64,000 nt of DNA from a virus, in IMG/VR virus record IMGVR_UViG_3300046096_000916, positions 1 through 64,000 of that record, one strand, 5' to 3'. Below, piece after piece: positions 44,638 through 53,298 of this stretch. Within the stretch, counting starts at the first letter, position 1; every line of letters starts with the position of its first letter. Below the pieces are notes generated by a model. The model worked only from the letters and a program-made list of their open reading frames with translations, made no database searches and was not told the origin of the DNA. The translations under genes were made by a program, and so were the position numbers.

Positions 44638-45336
44638 TTAAGTACAATTTATTTTCTCAATTTGAAATCCTTTTTTTTGATTTATTTTTTTTACATGATT
44701 ACGTGCCTTTGTTATTTTTTTCTCAATCTCATTCAAAAAACCATCAATATATTTTAACATAAGAGGCTTTTCCAATTCTATCTTTTTCTCTTCAATTGTT
44801 TGTTTAAACTTTTTCGATACTAATTTTAACCAACTTAGTTGATCGTCCCAAAGTTTGTAATTTTTGGCCACAATTCCCTGCATCGTCAACTGTCTCGCCT
44901 CTTCAAGAATATGTAAACCATACATAAACATAATCCCTAAAAATAGATTTTCTAAATGAGTTTTATAATCTACAGGCTCTAATGACAAATCTTTACTTCC
45001 ATCTTTCCTTACATACCATTGTATTTTCCCTATGGCAAATATTTCTGGTATTCCTATTCTTTTATTCCATCTACTACATTTGTTTGAAATCCATAAATGA
45101 TCTAATCTATGTCTCTCCTCAAATATTCTTTTCTGTTGTCGTGTTCCTTGTCTTTTCATCAAAACTGTAAATATTCTACAATCTTCATAAAGATCAACTG
45201 ATTTCCCCGTGACTACCCCTTTTTTATTCCCTACTATTATTACTATTGATCCATCTACAAAATATTCTAACGGTTTACGATATGTTTTTTCATAGTCGGG
45301 TCTAGGTAATAGTTCTGGCAAAGTAATTGTATCCAT
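44638..45336 (-). CDS. Hypothetical protein, 232 aa
   Basis: Unrecognised. Begins with a beta-rich part (VDGSIVIIVGNKKGVVTGKS) and ends with long basic helices (KKITKARNHVKKINQKKG). A strong AAAGGAGG lies before the ATG. It overlaps the upstream gene by 70 bp. Nucleic-acid binding is plausible from the charge only. Confidence 0.6.
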   Translation of the reverse strand: MDTITLPELLPRPDYEKTYRKPLEYFVDGSIVIIVGNKKGVVTGKSVDLYEDCRIFTVLMKRQGTRQQKRIFEERHRLDHLWISNKCSRWNKRIGIPEIFAIGKIQWYVRKDGSKDLSLEPVDYKTHLENLFLGIMFMYGLHILEEARQLTMQGIVAKNYKLWDDQLSWLKLVSKKFKQTIEEKKIELEKPLMLKYIDGFLNEIEKKITKARNHVKKINQKKGFQIEKINCT

Positions 45337-45569
45337 TTTTCCTCCTTTAAGTATTGTGCTAAAAAAAAACCATTACACGGATTTTTTAATAGTTTTATGT
45401 TTAATCCTTTCAAATCTTCAATTGTTTTCCCTTCTTTTTCTCGTTCTCTTTTTTCTATTTTTCTTAGTTTACTTAGCTGGTCATATCTATAAAAATAATC
45501 TTCACCATCTTCAGATACTAAAATCCATAACCAGTTATTCGAGACATAGAAGATTTTTTGTATTTTCAT
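45267..45569 (-). CDS. Hypothetical protein, 100 aa
   Basis: No family recognised; aromatic N-terminus (FYVSNNWLWILVSEDGEDYF) and a charged middle (KIEKREREKEGKT). Its 70-bp overlap with the next gene is long, but codon use looks genuine in both frames, so both are kept. Confidence 0.5.
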   Translation of the reverse strand: MKIQKIFYVSNNWLWILVSEDGEDYFYRYDQLSKLRKIEKREREKEGKTIEDLKGLNIKLLKNPCNGFFLAQYLKEEKWIQLLCQNYYLDPTMKKHIVNR

Positions 45570-45645
45570 TTTTAAACTAAATACTATCTGTTTCTTTTAT
45601 ACAATATTTCTAATTTATTGTCAATAGCTAACAATATTTTTCTAT

Positions 45646-45740
45646 CGAAAACAAAGAACATGTTAACGAGGTATCAAGGTTTCTAAGCCATTTTTTGTAT
45701 TTTTTATTATTTAATTATATAATGGAAATAATTAAATAAT
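45646..45740 (+). promoter_or_regulatory. Upstream control region with 13-bp inverted repeat
   Basis: ATTATTTAATTAT (45706-45718) and ATAATTAAATAAT (45728-45740) are exact inverted copies with a 9-nt spacer, 15 bp before the ATG at 45756. CGAAAACAAAG lies at 45646-45656. A dimeric repressor site is likely. Confidence 0.6.
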
Positions 45741-45755
45741 CTCTTTTTACATAAC

Positions 45756-46325
45756 ATGACAAAAAATATTTTATTAGAATGCGTACACCCTATTAAAGCA
45801 ATAGAATTTCTAATATATGCGTCTGGCATAAGCCGTAATCGTTTATTTTCTGATGCGGGAATAACTTGTACCTCTGGTTATAACTCTTTGAAAGACGGAC
45901 ATACCATGAGTTCATCTAATTGGTACAACTTAATATCAAAACTCCCCGATAATATGTACTCTATGTATTTCAAACTCATCACACGTACTCATCAAGATAC
46001 TGTTTTACAGGGGACACTTTCTTACGATCCTTTTCTGTTTTACACTAAACGAGAATCTAACCCCCATCCTGTCAATAAAGTGCTCATTTATCTTGTTAAT
46101 GTTTATGGTCTTGACACTCGTGATATTTCTTTCCACACGGGCATTAAATCCGACCTTTTGAGACTTTATCTTATACATGGTTCTCAAGAGCCACGATTAG
46201 ATCGACTCCGTCTTATCTTAAGTGCCTTCCCTATAAATGTTGTTTACGAATTTGAATGGTTTATGCGGAATGTTCACGCCCAAACTCCTTTAACAGATTT
46301 TACCTATATTAAATCTGTTATATAA
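45756..46325 (+). CDS. Hypothetical protein, possible helix-turn-helix regulator, 189 aa
   Basis: Two segments, AIEFLIYASGISRNRLFSDAG and VYGLDTRDISFHTGIKSDL, each look like the helix-turn-helix start of an XRE-like fold, separated by about 90 residues, suggesting a tandem arrangement. Not otherwise recognised. It has a palindromic operator candidate upstream and ends only 26 bp before repeat module R2. Confidence 0.6.
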   Translation: MTKNILLECVHPIKAIEFLIYASGISRNRLFSDAGITCTSGYNSLKDGHTMSSSNWYNLISKLPDNMYSMYFKLITRTHQDTVLQGTLSYDPFLFYTKRESNPHPVNKVLIYLVNVYGLDTRDISFHTGIKSDLLRLYLIHGSQEPRLDRLRLILSAFPINVVYEFEWFMRNVHAQTPLTDFTYIKSVI

Positions 46326-46350
46326 GTAAAACTTATCGCTATTGCATAAC

Positions 46351-46670
46351 CTGATAAGTTTCATCAATTGACGAGTTTCTATCGATAGACTACCTAACGC
46401 TAGACTATCTAACGATAGGATGCCTATTGGTAGAATTTCAATAGACAAAATTATAATTAAATCAATTAAGATCAAAAAAAACAAAAATCAATCAACTTAC
46501 GCAAAATGACCTTTTTTGTTTTTTTTTGATTAAAGAAGCAACTAAGAAGACAGTTAATTATTCTTTCTATTGATATTTATTTAATGAAATAACGTTGTCT
46601 TGAGAAGTAAATGATTAATCATACCTAAAGAGAATAACTAAGGTTAAATTGGTCAATTATAAAGATATAG
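46351..46670 (+). repeat. Repeat module R2 (copy 2 of 3)
   Basis: Same order as R1: iteron TCATCAATTGACGAG, a cluster of CTATCGATAG/CTAACGCTAG/CTAACGATAG elements (46379-46420), a hairpin with arms at 46471-46487 and 46512-46530 (A8-C-A5 against T6-G-T9), then GATTAAAGAAGCAACTAAG, then the second block with AAAGAGAATAACTAAGG near 46630. The first 196 bp are almost identical to R3. Confidence 0.85.
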
Positions 46671-46784
46671 GCTTATTTCTTAAATAGGTTAAACAAGCAA
46701 TAGGTTTTCTTTATAACTTAGTTACTTTTCTATAAGTTCCATTAATTAACAATTGATAAGTTTTATTTATAGACAAAGTAATTA

Positions 46785-46979
46785 CTGATAAGTTTCATCA
46801 ATTGACGAGTTTCTATCGATAGACTACCTAACGCTAGACTATCTAACGATAGGATGCCTATTGGTAGAATTTCAATAGACAAAATTATAATTAAATCAAT
46901 TAAGATCAAAAAAACAAAAATCAATCAACTTACGCAAAATGACCTTTTTTTTGTTTTTTTGATTAAAGAAGCAACTAAG
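46785..46979 (+). repeat. Repeat module R3 (copy 3 of 3)
   Basis: A 195-bp direct repeat of 46351-46546, 434 bp away. Hairpin arms lie at 46905-46920 and 46945-46963 (A7-C-A5 against T8-G-T7). The copy stops 7 bp before the recombinase stop codon, and the second conserved block is missing, so R3 is truncated at the gene's end. Confidence 0.9.
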
Positions 46980-46986
46980 CGGATAG

Positions 46987-48375
46987 TCAGAGATTTAATC
47001 TGACTTCAATAACTTCGCCGTCAAGAATTAAAATTTTATCAACTAATCTTTGGACAATTTCTTTAAGTTGATGTGGCAATAAAGATTCCCAAAAGCTGGA
47101 AGAGGAAAAAAGAGATTTCAAATAAACTTCGTCTTGTTGAATAGTCTTATATTTTAAATGCTCTAAGTTAGAAATCTGTGATCTTATGTCTTCGATCGCC
47201 TTATCAATAGCAGGATTTTTGGGTAATGATTCCAAAGATTGAATTTGTAATGATAAAGAGTTAGTTTCTGTTGAGTTGGGATTTGAAAGAGGATTTTGAG
47301 TAATAGCGATTAACTCATCGTATTTAGATTGTAAACAGGAAAATAAAGCGTCAGTAATTTTCTCGATGCGAATTAATTTTCTATTTGAACAAACATTTAG
47401 ATAGACTTGAGAACAACGATAATATTGGTTATAAGCAATATTAGTTTTATTAGAAATAGCAGACATAGTGCTACCACAGTGTTGGCAGACAATATAGCCT
47501 GTGAAAATATTGTTACTAGATACACCAAATCCTCTCACTTTTTTATTGTGAGTAATAATATTTTGTATCTCAACGAATTCAGTCTCACTCAAAATAGGAG
47601 TGTGATTATTAAAATGGTAAATAGGAGGTCGTGTTTTATCTTTATGAAAATAAACAATATGTCCACGCCAAGTAGGATGGATAATCAATATTTTCAGACC
47701 AGCATGAGAAAAATGTAGAGATTTATGGTGTTTCAGGCTTTGGTTATTAAGTTTAGATAATCCAAAATAAGTATTTAGTTTTTTCAAGCAACGACCGAAA
47801 CTTTTTTCTTCCAAGAAAAAAGAAATAATAAGACGGGCGACATCATATCGGGAATATTCTTGTTTATCAGCGATGGTACAAACAAAAGAATCTAAATCTA
47901 ATTCTATTTTGGTATCAACGATTTTATAGCCAAAAGAAATACGATTAACTTTTTTTATTTTCCTTTGATAAGAAAATCCATGTTTGATTCGCTCTGAAAG
48001 ATCGTCAGAATAATTTTGAGAGAAGGCACCTAAAATATTAGTAGTTAATTTACCAGATGCCGTAGTCAAATCAACATGTTGATCTAATACAGTCAATTTA
48101 ATCCGCCTTTCTTCAAAAAGAGAAATTAAATTTAATTGTTTGAGTAAATTGCGGATCAATCGATCCATTCGAGTAATGACTAATTCTGTAACTTCTCCTC
48201 TTTCTATATCTGCGAGTAATTTTTGATACTCTTTTCTTTTCTCAGTTCTGCCTGATTCTATATCAACATAAAGCCGTTGTATATTTTGGCTTTCAATTCG
48301 GGCAATTTGTTGTTTCAACGCATTTTGATCAATGGCTTGTTCTTTGTTGCTTACTCTACAATATCCTACTTTCAT
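46987..48375 (-). CDS. Large serine recombinase (phage integrase type)
   Basis: 462 residues. Resolvase domain (1-~140) with catalytic S9 in GYCRVSNKEQ, VITRMDRLIRN, and FSQNYSDDLSERIKHGF; recombinase domain to ~280; zinc ribbon CQHCG with later cysteines (about 298-340); C-terminal helix with coiled-coil character. Such enzymes integrate or excise phages, or cut out elements such as the heterocyst excisases XisF. It abuts repeat module R3 at the 3' end and carries a 9-bp palindrome at its start. Integration, excision or inversion are all possible. Confidence 0.92.
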   Translation of the reverse strand: MKVGYCRVSNKEQAIDQNALKQQIARIESQNIQRLYVDIESGRTEKRKEYQKLLADIERGEVTELVITRMDRLIRNLLKQLNLISLFEERRIKLTVLDQHVDLTTASGKLTTNILGAFSQNYSDDLSERIKHGFSYQRKIKKVNRISFGYKIVDTKIELDLDSFVCTIADKQEYSRYDVARLIISFFLEEKSFGRCLKKLNTYFGLSKLNNQSLKHHKSLHFSHAGLKILIIHPTWRGHIVYFHKDKTRPPIYHFNNHTPILSETEFVEIQNIITHNKKVRGFGVSSNNIFTGYIVCQHCGSTMSAISNKTNIAYNQYYRCSQVYLNVCSNRKLIRIEKITDALFSCLQSKYDELIAITQNPLSNPNSTETNSLSLQIQSLESLPKNPAIDKAIEDIRSQISNLEHLKYKTIQQDEVYLKSLFSSSSFWESLLPHQLKEIVQRLVDKILILDGEVIEVRLNL

Positions 48376-48382
48376 ATATTAT

Positions 48383-48414
48383 ATTGGCTATTAATCTTGT
48401 ATTTGATAGCCAAT
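48383..48414. promoter_or_regulatory. Palindromic operator candidate upstream of the recombinase
   Basis: ATTGGCTAT (48383-48391) and ATAGCCAAT (48406-48414) are perfect inverted copies separated by 14 nt, 8 bp before the recombinase start. The position suggests repression or autoregulation. Confidence 0.55.
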
Positions 48415-48520
48415 GTAGCAAGAAACAAATTACAAATAATAAAAAATAAAAAACTCCTTTGTTTGTGGTAAACTCTTTTCTAATAAAATCAATTATCTTT
48501 AACGAAAATGTTTACCTTAA

Positions 48521-48883
48521 ATGTATTTACAAAATGCAATAAATCGTTACAAAAAAGCAATAAGTCAAGAGAAAAGTGATTGCTGTCAAATAGCTGGTTC
48601 AATCTCTACTTGCAAAGAATGCCCTAATTATAAATTAAGAGTTAACAGAATTACCATGAATTTAATCGAACAAGAATTAAAGTCTCAAAATAAATTAAAT
48701 ACGCAATGGGAATATTATTCCTTATGGCGAGAAATAGTCAAAATTTCTACAGAGTTAAATAATGTAGGTTTAGCTTTAATGAATTTAGATATTACTGAAG
48801 ATAATTTGAATAAAGTTACAACTGTACTACAAAAAAGTAAAAAGGCGATCGCCAATTTAGAGATAAAGAAAAACCGCTCATAA
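48521..48883 (+). CDS. Hypothetical protein with Cys motif, 120 aa
   Basis: CCQIAG....CKECPNYKLR near residues 21-41 gives four closely spaced cysteines, a possible metal site, then mostly helix. It is not a known family. It has no Shine-Dalgarno; a CGAAAATG leader lies upstream. It contains HIP1 near its end and is followed by a terminator. Confidence 0.6.
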   Translation: MYLQNAINRYKKAISQEKSDCCQIAGSISTCKECPNYKLRVNRITMNLIEQELKSQNKLNTQWEYYSLWREIVKISTELNNVGLALMNLDITEDNLNKVTTVLQKSKKAIANLEIKKNRS

Positions 48884-48891
48884 AAGAGCGG
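48874..48891 (+). terminator. Intrinsic terminator
   Basis: CCGCTC and GAGCGG pair around a 6-nt loop, followed by AGTTTTCTTT. The stem overlaps the stop codon of 48521-48883. Confidence 0.75.
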
Positions 48892-48921
48892 AGTTTTCTT
48901 TACTGTTTATTTATATTCAAG

Positions 48922-49140
48922 CTAAATAGAAACTAAGAAGCTATTAAATTTATGGATAAAATTAACAGCTTCCTCTCCTTCTAAGTCTGTATATCCATTA
49001 ACAAAACGGATGGAAAGACGTTCTCTCTCTTGATCTTTGTGCATAGAAACGATAGCATTTGCGTCAATAAAGTTATTGTTAACTACGATATAACCTTCTT
49101 CAATATTCTCAGCAAAATCTGGTAGTGTTACGCTTGTCAT
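48922..49140 (-). CDS. Small hypothetical protein, 72 aa
   Basis: Beta-strand rich sequence (GYIVVNNNFIDANAIVSMHKD) without recognised family. It is 10 bp downstream of the lipoprotein gene, same strand, so may belong to the lysis transcript. Confidence 0.55.
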   Translation of the reverse strand: MTSVTLPDFAENIEEGYIVVNNNFIDANAIVSMHKDQERERLSIRFVNGYTDLEGEEAVNFIHKFNSFLVSI

Positions 49141-49150
49141 ATGTATGTAA

Positions 49151-49387
49151 TTATTTTTTTCTGATCATAACATAGGAAACTGAAAATAAGGCATAAGAGA
49201 AAAGAAAAGAAGGTTCAGGGATTTCAAGAGAGATAGGAGTTTCGTCAATAATTAAATCATCATCATTGTAACCATAATCAGGTCTATACTCAGGCTCAAA
49301 ATGATGATTAGTTCCGTTTCTTTTGTTATGGTTACAAGAGGTAACAATTAGAGCCAGAGTAATTATAGTAAGAATAATTTTAAACAT
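49151..49387 (-). CDS. Small lipoprotein with C-terminal membrane segment (u-spanin candidate)
   Basis: 78 residues. N-terminal lipoprotein signal with lipobox V-T-S-C at 15-18. The mature part is hydrophilic (FEPEYRPDYGYNDDD), then a C-terminal hydrophobic segment ending in IRKK. An outer-membrane lipoprotein tail at one end and an inner-membrane helix at the other is the design of unimolecular spanins such as phage T1 gp11, which fuse the two membranes in lysis. The IPEPSF before the segment also resembles a PEP-CTERM sorting tail. It lies 1 bp after a peptidoglycan-enzyme gene, favouring the spanin idea. Shorter than T1 gp11. Confidence 0.65.
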   Translation of the reverse strand: MFKIILTIITLALIVTSCNHNKRNGTNHHFEPEYRPDYGYNDDDLIIDETPISLEIPEPSFLFSYALFSVSYVMIRKK

Positions 49388-49388
49388 A

Positions 49389-49841
49389 TTACGAATATAT
49401 TACAGAAAGTGGTAATTCATTAAGAGATAAAGACTTCATTCTTTTTTCAAAACCGTCAAAGTTTTTACGATCCATAACGATACAACCCATTGAACCAGGT
49501 ACATTAGCATCAAGATGAATGCCAAAATCACCTCTTACTCCGCCTTTATCGGTTTTAACTTCGTGAGGATTAATTTTATAGAAATTACCTTCAACACCTT
49601 TTATTTGTGGCATAGGAATAGGTTTAGTTAAAACGGTGTAACGTTTAGCAGAGGATCGATAATTAGGGGGAATTAAACCGCCTCTTTGATGGAAGTCTTC
49701 AATGCCTTGCTTACTGTCAACAGAACTGGTAGCAGTCCAGATGTCGATATGACCTTGTTCAGTATCAAATAATTGTAACCGTCCTTGATCTAATCCTTTA
49801 TCTCGATCAAAGTGCATTGAGAAAATTAATAATAGTGACAT
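49389..49841 (-). CDS. L,D-transpeptidase-like peptidoglycan enzyme, possible endolysin
   Basis: 150 residues. The C-terminal part has FGIHLDANVPGSMGCIVM, the histidine, small-residue loop and Ser-x-Gly-Cys of the YkuD/DUF2778 fold with catalytic cysteine. N-terminal DIWTATSSVDSKQG matches the entry of that fold. Family members cut or join peptidoglycan peptide stems. No signal peptide is seen, so a holin would be needed. Strong AAGGAG before the ATG. Adjacent to the spanin candidate. Confidence 0.65.
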   Translation of the reverse strand: MSLLLIFSMHFDRDKGLDQGRLQLFDTEQGHIDIWTATSSVDSKQGIEDFHQRGGLIPPNYRSSAKRYTVLTKPIPMPQIKGVEGNFYKINPHEVKTDKGGVRGDFGIHLDANVPGSMGCIVMDRKNFDGFEKRMKSLSLNELPLSVIYS

Positions 49842-49920
49842 AAAGCTCCTTTTTTCTTATAATACTAACATAAGTAAAATTAAGATTTTATTCACAAAAA
49901 CATAAACGAAAACAAAGTAA

Positions 49921-52107
49921 ATGATTCAAGTAATAAAACGCAACGGACGAAAAGAAGATTTACAGATTAGTAGAATTAGAGAGGTTGCTACTTGGGCTTG
50001 TGAAGGGTTGACAGTAAATGAATTAACTTTAGAAGCGGGTCTAAAAACAAGATTAAGAGACGGCATTACTACTCGTGAAATTCAAGATAGTTTAATTCAA
50101 TGTGCTTTAGAAAACTGTACTTTAGAAGATTCCGATTATCGTTATGTAGCTGGTCGTTTATTAATGTGGTCATTATGGAAAGATACTTTTATCAGTCGTG
50201 GTTATGGTTATGAAGGTTATATTAAATCTTTAAATAGCAAAATATTTAAAGGTATTTATGATAAAAGATTAGAAGAATATAATTATGAAGAATTAAAAGA
50301 AGCAAGTAGTTGGCTCGATCAAAAATATGATTTGGATTATGATTATGCTGGTGCTTTATTGCTCACCTCTCGCTATCTACTGCCTGATGAATTACCTCAA
50401 GAAGCATTTTTGACCTGTGCCTTATTATTAGCATTGTCTGAGTTCAAAGAGAATAGATTAGAATTTGCAAAACAAACTTATTTATCAATCGCCCAACGTA
50501 AAATATCATTAGCTACACCGATATTAGCTAACCTTAGAGTGCCTAATGGTAGTTTAACTAGTTGTTTTATTATTACAGCTGATGATAATTTAGAAAGTAT
50601 TTTTCGTGAGATAACCAATACAGCCCGTATTAGTAAAAATGGGGGTGGTGTAGGTGTTAACCTGAGTAAGATTAGAGCTACTGGTGCGAGTGTGATGGGG
50701 CATCCTAACGCTAGTGGAGGTGTAGTTTCATGGATAAAATTACTAAATGATACTGCGGTTGCGGTTAATCAAGGTGGTAAACGTTCAGGGGCAGTTACAG
50801 TAGGTTTAGATATATGGCATTACGATATACCAGAGTTTTTGGAACTACAAACAGAAAACGGTGATCAAAGACGTAAGGCTTATGATGTATTCCCTCAAGT
50901 GATTATTCCCGATCTTTTTATGCAAAGAGTTAAATCAAATAGTGATTGGACTTTATTTGATCCTTATGAAATTAAAAAGAAATTTGAGATAGATTTAACT
51001 GAATTATGGGGGACTGAATTTGAATCAGCCTATAGAATCATGGAATCCTATTCAGGTGATTTAACATTAAGAAAAACAGTAAATGCCAGAGAATTATTTA
51101 AAGAGATAATGAAATCTCAAGTAGAAACTGGAATGCCTTATTTAGCTTTTAAAGACACCATTAATAAATATAATGCCAATAAACATGATGGTTATATCCC
51201 CCAAATCAATCTGTGCTGTGAATCTTTTTCCAACGTAGCTTCTGGCAAGTATGCTCACTGTTGTAACCTAGTTAGTTTGAATTTAGCTAACATTGAAGAT
51301 GAAGATGAACTTGCTACTTTATCTCAATTAGCAGTAAATATTTTAGATAATACTATTGACTTAACCTCCCCCCCATTTGAAGACGCAAAAGCTCATAATG
51401 ATCGTTATCGCACTATCGGTGTAGGTACGATGGGCTTAGCCGATTACTTGGCAAAACATGGGTTATCTTATACTAAGTTAGATGCAATCGGTGAATTATA
51501 TGAGATTATTTCTTACAATTGCATTTTAGCTTCTGCTATGTTAGCTGGTGAACGTGGTAAATATTTAGCTTATGAAGGTAGTGATTGGAGTAAAGAATTA
51601 GTTTTAAGTAAACCTTTAGAATGGTTTGAGAATAATGGTACTCAAGACTGGGAATCTCTTTTCGATTTAATTAGAGATAACGGTATTAGAAATTCAATGT
51701 TAATGGCGATCGCCCCTAATACATCATCAAGTTTAGTACAAGGTTGTACGGCGAGTATTTTGCCATGTTACAGTAAATTTTATTACGATAAATGGAGTAA
51801 AGGAACTGTCCCGATTGCACCACCATTTATAAAAGAAAGTTTATGGTATTACAGAGAAAATAAAACCTTAGATCAAAATATCGTAGTAAAAGCCGTTGCT
51901 GAAATACAAAAATGGATAGATACGGGTATCTCAATGGAATTAATATTTAACCTTAATGAAGGTGTTTATGGAGACAACGCATTGAGTGCTAAAGATATTT
52001 ACGATGTGATGATCAACGCTTGGGAATCTGAATGTAAAGCGGTTTACTACGTCCGTATCGTACAAAAAGATAACTTTCAAGAATCTTGTGTATCGTGTGC
52101 AAATTAA
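49921..52107 (+). CDS. nrdA: Ribonucleotide reductase class I, large (alpha) subunit
   Basis: 728 residues. An ATP-cone allosteric domain occupies ~1-90. Catalytic residues are all present: C215 (SLTSCFI), N430/C432/E434 (QINLCCE), C447 or C448 (YAHCCNL), the radical-transfer YY pair near 705 and the reducing CVSC at 723-726. The N-terminal ATP cone implies dATP inhibition or control. It makes dNDPs from NDPs together with NrdB (7642-8658). No intein. No Shine-Dalgarno; the leader has CGAAAACAAAG 3 bp before the ATG. It contains a HIP1 site at about 51706. Confidence 0.96.
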   Translation: MIQVIKRNGRKEDLQISRIREVATWACEGLTVNELTLEAGLKTRLRDGITTREIQDSLIQCALENCTLEDSDYRYVAGRLLMWSLWKDTFISRGYGYEGYIKSLNSKIFKGIYDKRLEEYNYEELKEASSWLDQKYDLDYDYAGALLLTSRYLLPDELPQEAFLTCALLLALSEFKENRLEFAKQTYLSIAQRKISLATPILANLRVPNGSLTSCFIITADDNLESIFREITNTARISKNGGGVGVNLSKIRATGASVMGHPNASGGVVSWIKLLNDTAVAVNQGGKRSGAVTVGLDIWHYDIPEFLELQTENGDQRRKAYDVFPQVIIPDLFMQRVKSNSDWTLFDPYEIKKKFEIDLTELWGTEFESAYRIMESYSGDLTLRKTVNARELFKEIMKSQVETGMPYLAFKDTINKYNANKHDGYIPQINLCCESFSNVASGKYAHCCNLVSLNLANIEDEDELATLSQLAVNILDNTIDLTSPPFEDAKAHNDRYRTIGVGTMGLADYLAKHGLSYTKLDAIGELYEIISYNCILASAMLAGERGKYLAYEGSDWSKELVLSKPLEWFENNGTQDWESLFDLIRDNGIRNSMLMAIAPNTSSSLVQGCTASILPCYSKFYYDKWSKGTVPIAPPFIKESLWYYRENKTLDQNIVVKAVAEIQKWIDTGISMELIFNLNEGVYGDNALSAKDIYDVMINAWESECKAVYYVRIVQKDNFQESCVSCAN

Positions 52108-52126
52108 TAATTAAGAGGAGATAAAA

Positions 52127-52456
52127 ATGATTGAAAATTATTGGGGATTGTCTGAACAAAAAAAAGATGATTGCGATTATAAAGAGGACTTTTTTAGGGG
52201 TCATAAGGCATTCTATCAAGGACAGTTTGACGACTCCCTAATGTATTTTCAATCTGTTTTAGACGAGGATCGAGAAAACCCTGAATCCTGGTACAACGTA
52301 GGGGTTATTTTTGCAGAATTAGAAGACTATGATCGGGCGATAGACCATTTTGATAAAGCCTTAGAAATTGATCCTTATGATGTTTCTATTACAGAAGCTA
52401 GACACTTGGCTAAACAACGAAAATATTTATCACAATACAAGATAAATATCGATTGA
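52127..52456 (+). CDS. TPR-repeat protein, 109 aa
   Basis: At least two TPR units: FFRGHKAFYQGQFDDSLMYF and WYNVGVIFAELEDYDRAIDHFDKALEIDP. Acidic. TPRs bind protein partners; the partner is unknown. GAGGAG is upstream of the ATG and nrdA ends 19 bp before, so the two are probably co-transcribed. Confidence 0.8.
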   Translation: MIENYWGLSEQKKDDCDYKEDFFRGHKAFYQGQFDDSLMYFQSVLDEDRENPESWYNVGVIFAELEDYDRAIDHFDKALEIDPYDVSITEARHLAKQRKYLSQYKINID

Positions 52457-52460
52457 AATT

Positions 52461-53177
52461 ATGAGACGGGTCAGGACATTATATCAGAAGTATCCTAAAC
52501 AGGTAGAGATTTATTGGGATAATGAGAAAAACCAATTATTAAATTTATCGCCTAAAGAATTATGTAAAACATCAGATAAAAAGGCGTGGTTTATATGTCC
52601 AGTCGATGGGCATAGTTGGGAATCAGCCATGAAAAAAATAAACTATTACTGGAGAGACGGCAAGAGTGGCTGTCCAGTATGCTTGTCTAAAAAGAAAATT
52701 GAAGAAGGTTTATCTTTAGTTGATAATTATCCCAAACAATTGAAAAAATACTGGGATTATGAAAAGAATAAAATTCCCCCTCAACATTTTTCTATTTGTT
52801 CAAACAAAAAAGCCTTCTTTAAATGCCCTATTGACGGGCATCAATGGAGTTCAATAATAGAAGGCATTACTAACTCATGGAGTAAAAAATACAGTGGGTG
52901 TCTAGTCTGTAAAAGATCGGTTCTTACTGAATATAACGCTCTGATTAAGTTATTCCCTTACCATGTTGAAGAATATTGGCATTATGAAAAAAATAATGAG
53001 TTAGGAATATATCCAGATGAAGTGACTAGGGGTAGTAATAAAAAGGCATGGTTTAAATGCCCTGTTGATGGTAACCAATGGTACTCACATATTTCACACG
53101 TTACTAATGCTTGGCGTAAAGGTAATAGTGGTTGTCAAGTTTGTAAATTATTCTATCAGTCAACTAAAAGAATTTAA
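52461..53177 (+). CDS. Triple zinc-ribbon (treble-clef) repeat protein
   Basis: 238 residues made of three ~75-residue repeats. Each has YP.Q...YWDYEKN, then KKAWF.CP.DGH.W.S, then ITN.W....SGC.VC, giving two Cys pairs per unit for zinc (DUF4379-like). Such repeats often precede Vsr-like nucleases, but no nuclease part is encoded here. DNA or RNA binding is inferred. It follows the TPR gene by 4 bp. Confidence 0.8.
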   Translation: MRRVRTLYQKYPKQVEIYWDNEKNQLLNLSPKELCKTSDKKAWFICPVDGHSWESAMKKINYYWRDGKSGCPVCLSKKKIEEGLSLVDNYPKQLKKYWDYEKNKIPPQHFSICSNKKAFFKCPIDGHQWSSIIEGITNSWSKKYSGCLVCKRSVLTEYNALIKLFPYHVEEYWHYEKNNELGIYPDEVTRGSNKKAWFKCPVDGNQWYSHISHVTNAWRKGNSGCQVCKLFYQSTKRI

Positions 53178-53188
53178 CCCATTCTCAA

Positions 53189-53298
53189 TGGTCTCAGCTA
53201 TTTATTGGCGATCGCCTATTACACCTTCTACCCCAAAATCTGTTTTACTTAAACGAAAACAATGGCTTTTAATACAACTATCACAACTAAAAAATTAA
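53189..53298 (+). other. Possible very small gene, 36 aa
   Basis: A frame from an ATG at 53189 reads MVSAIYWRSPITPS and ends at 53298. It contains a HIP1 octamer and lies after the zinc-ribbon gene. A CGAAAACAA motif lies inside at 53254-53262, followed at once by an ATG with a short 15-codon frame. Coding potential is uncertain. Confidence 0.25.

Noticed and set aside
46351-46979. R2 and R3 as ends of an insertion sequence
   Set aside because: They are direct repeats, no transposase lies between them and no target duplication is seen.
49921-52107. Intein or intron in nrdA
   Set aside because: The protein is collinear with normal enzymes and all catalytic residues are correctly spaced.
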